Part shown: positions 7,425-7,718 of the stretch, in pieces
Numbering within the stretch: the first letter of the stretch is position 1
Layout: every line of letters starts with the position of its first letter
NCBI GenBank assembly: GCA_002937495.1
Contig: PTJW01000044.1
Span: forward strand, 1-7,718
DNA from: Pseudomonadota bacterium
GTDB taxonomy: Bacteria > Pseudomonadota > Alphaproteobacteria > UBA1280 > UBA12223
Reading direction: 5' to 3'
Length of the DNA: 7,718 nt
Made by a program: the position numbers and the translations under genes
The notes under the pieces: model-generated
Database searches by the model: none
Seen by the model: only the letters and a program-made list of their open reading frames with translations
What the model was told of the DNA's origin: nothing

Positions 7425-7458
7425 AAAAAATAAAAACCTGATTTTCTGATTTCAGGCT
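7425..7458 (-). terminator. Terminator-like hairpin in the greA leader
   Basis: In minus-strand RNA a 7-bp stem (7452-7458 with 7435-7441; five Watson-Crick pairs CCTGA/TCAGG, a G-U and an A-U pair) closes a 10-base A-rich loop. It is followed by TTTTT, an A and TTTTTT (7425-7436 on the plus strand). It lies between the predicted greA promoter and the greA ribosome site, so it would act on greA's own transcript as a partial terminator or attenuator. The stem is short, so termination is probably incomplete. No second gene lies upstream that it could serve. Confidence 0.55.
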
Positions 7459-7503
7459 AATACTCATTTAGTTTTATATATGTTTTTTAATACTTATTAA
7501 AGC

Positions 7504-7531
7504 ATTATATCAAAAATACACTAATATGCAA
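7504..7531 (-). promoter_or_regulatory. Candidate greA-asd promoter
   Basis: On the minus strand TTGCAT (7526-7531) lies 16 bases before a perfect TATAAT (7504-7509), itself preceded by TG in TTTTGATATAAT. The start would be near 7497, giving a leader of about 115 nt before the greA ATG that contains the terminator-like hairpin. It is divergent from, and about 40 bases away from, the plus-strand promoter at 7572-7601. Confidence 0.6.
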
Positions 7532-7571
7532 GGTTTTTCGTACTAGCTAATATAACGAAAATAATCAAAGT

Positions 7572-7601
7572 TTGACAAAAAGCATTTAAATATATTATTA
7601 T
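7572..7601 (+). promoter_or_regulatory. Candidate promoter for the plus-strand gene at 7647
   Basis: A perfect -35 TTGACA (7572-7577) is followed after 18 bases by TATTAT (7596-7601). The start would be near 7608 and the leader about 39 nt long, ending in AGGAG and ATG. The perfect -35 box and the gene placed right after it make this one of the better promoter calls in the window. Confidence 0.65.
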
Positions 7602-7646
7602 TTGCCTAACTTTTACACTTTTGTTGAAAACTTTTAGGAGTTTTAT

Positions 7647-7718
7647 ATGTCTAGCGTAGTATCTAGATTTGCCAATTCGTTTGCTCCAGACTTATGGTCT
7701 CGATCAAAATTTAGTATC
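7647..7718 (+). CDS. Start of an unidentified protein, cut by the window edge
   Basis: An ATG opens 24 codons that run without a stop to the end of the window. AGGAG at 7636-7640 lies 6 bases before the ATG, and a consensus-like promoter lies just upstream, so the start is well supported. The visible peptide begins MSSVVSRFANSFAPDLWSRS and then KFSI. I recognise no family from it. It has no signal peptide or membrane segment in the part seen. It is transcribed divergently from greA. Confidence 0.75.
   Translation, partial: MSSVVSRFANSFAPDLWSRSKFSI

Noticed and set aside
7348..7467. A 39-codon minus-strand reading frame that starts in the greA leader, runs through the terminator-like hairpin and overlaps the start of greA in another frame.
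   Set aside because: There is no ribosome-binding site before its ATG, and the product is not recognisable. It is more likely chance than a leader peptide.
1..7718. CRISPR arrays, tRNA or rRNA genes, insertion sequences and attachment sites.
   Set aside because: I found no regularly spaced repeats, cloverleaf-like sequences, transposase motifs or flanking direct repeats of useful length.

Overview
This is a strongly AT-rich bacterial window carrying four complete genes on the minus strand and the first codons of a fifth on the plus strand. The GreA protein looks alphaproteobacterial, with its VERP.IIEAIAEAR.HGDLSENAEYH..KE.QSFIEGRI core. The Asd-family protein also resembles the Rickettsiales type in its C-terminal half. 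I infer an AT-rich alphaproteobacterium, perhaps Rickettsiales-like or another host-associated or streamlined lineage. Nothing in the window fixes the genus.

Layout from left to right. Positions 1-188 are intergenic and hold two hairpin terminators: one at 62-90, best read on the plus strand, and one at 147-182 ending the minus-strand tra operon. Positions 189-5625 hold traG and traH, transcribed traH then traG as in the F plasmid. They encode two large envelope proteins of an F-type conjugative type IV secretion system, TraH (666 aa) and TraG (1133 aa), both clearly longer than their F counterparts. Positions 5626-5889 are a 264-base intergenic region with two candidate traH promoters, a 16-bp palindrome on the proximal one, an imperfect long-range inverted repeat and a strong terminator for the operon to the right. 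Positions 5890-7381 hold an Asd-family gene and greA, 19 bases apart and evidently co-transcribed as greA-asd. Positions 7382-7646 are a divergent promoter region. Its minus-strand side gives greA a leader of about 115 nt that contains a terminator-like hairpin. A plus-strand gene starts at 7647 and runs off the window.

TraH and TraG should work together at the outer membrane and periplasm in pilus extension/retraction and mating-pair stabilisation. No other transfer gene, relaxase, integrase or attachment site is visible, so the window shows a self-contained traHG unit next to housekeeping-type genes, not a whole conjugative element. GreA rescues backtracked RNA polymerase.

The most notable point is the Asd homologue. 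It keeps the family fold and nucleotide-binding motif, but the catalytic Cys, the active-site His and a substrate-binding Arg are replaced by Pro, Tyr and Gln. It is therefore unlikely to be an ordinary aspartate-semialdehyde dehydrogenase.
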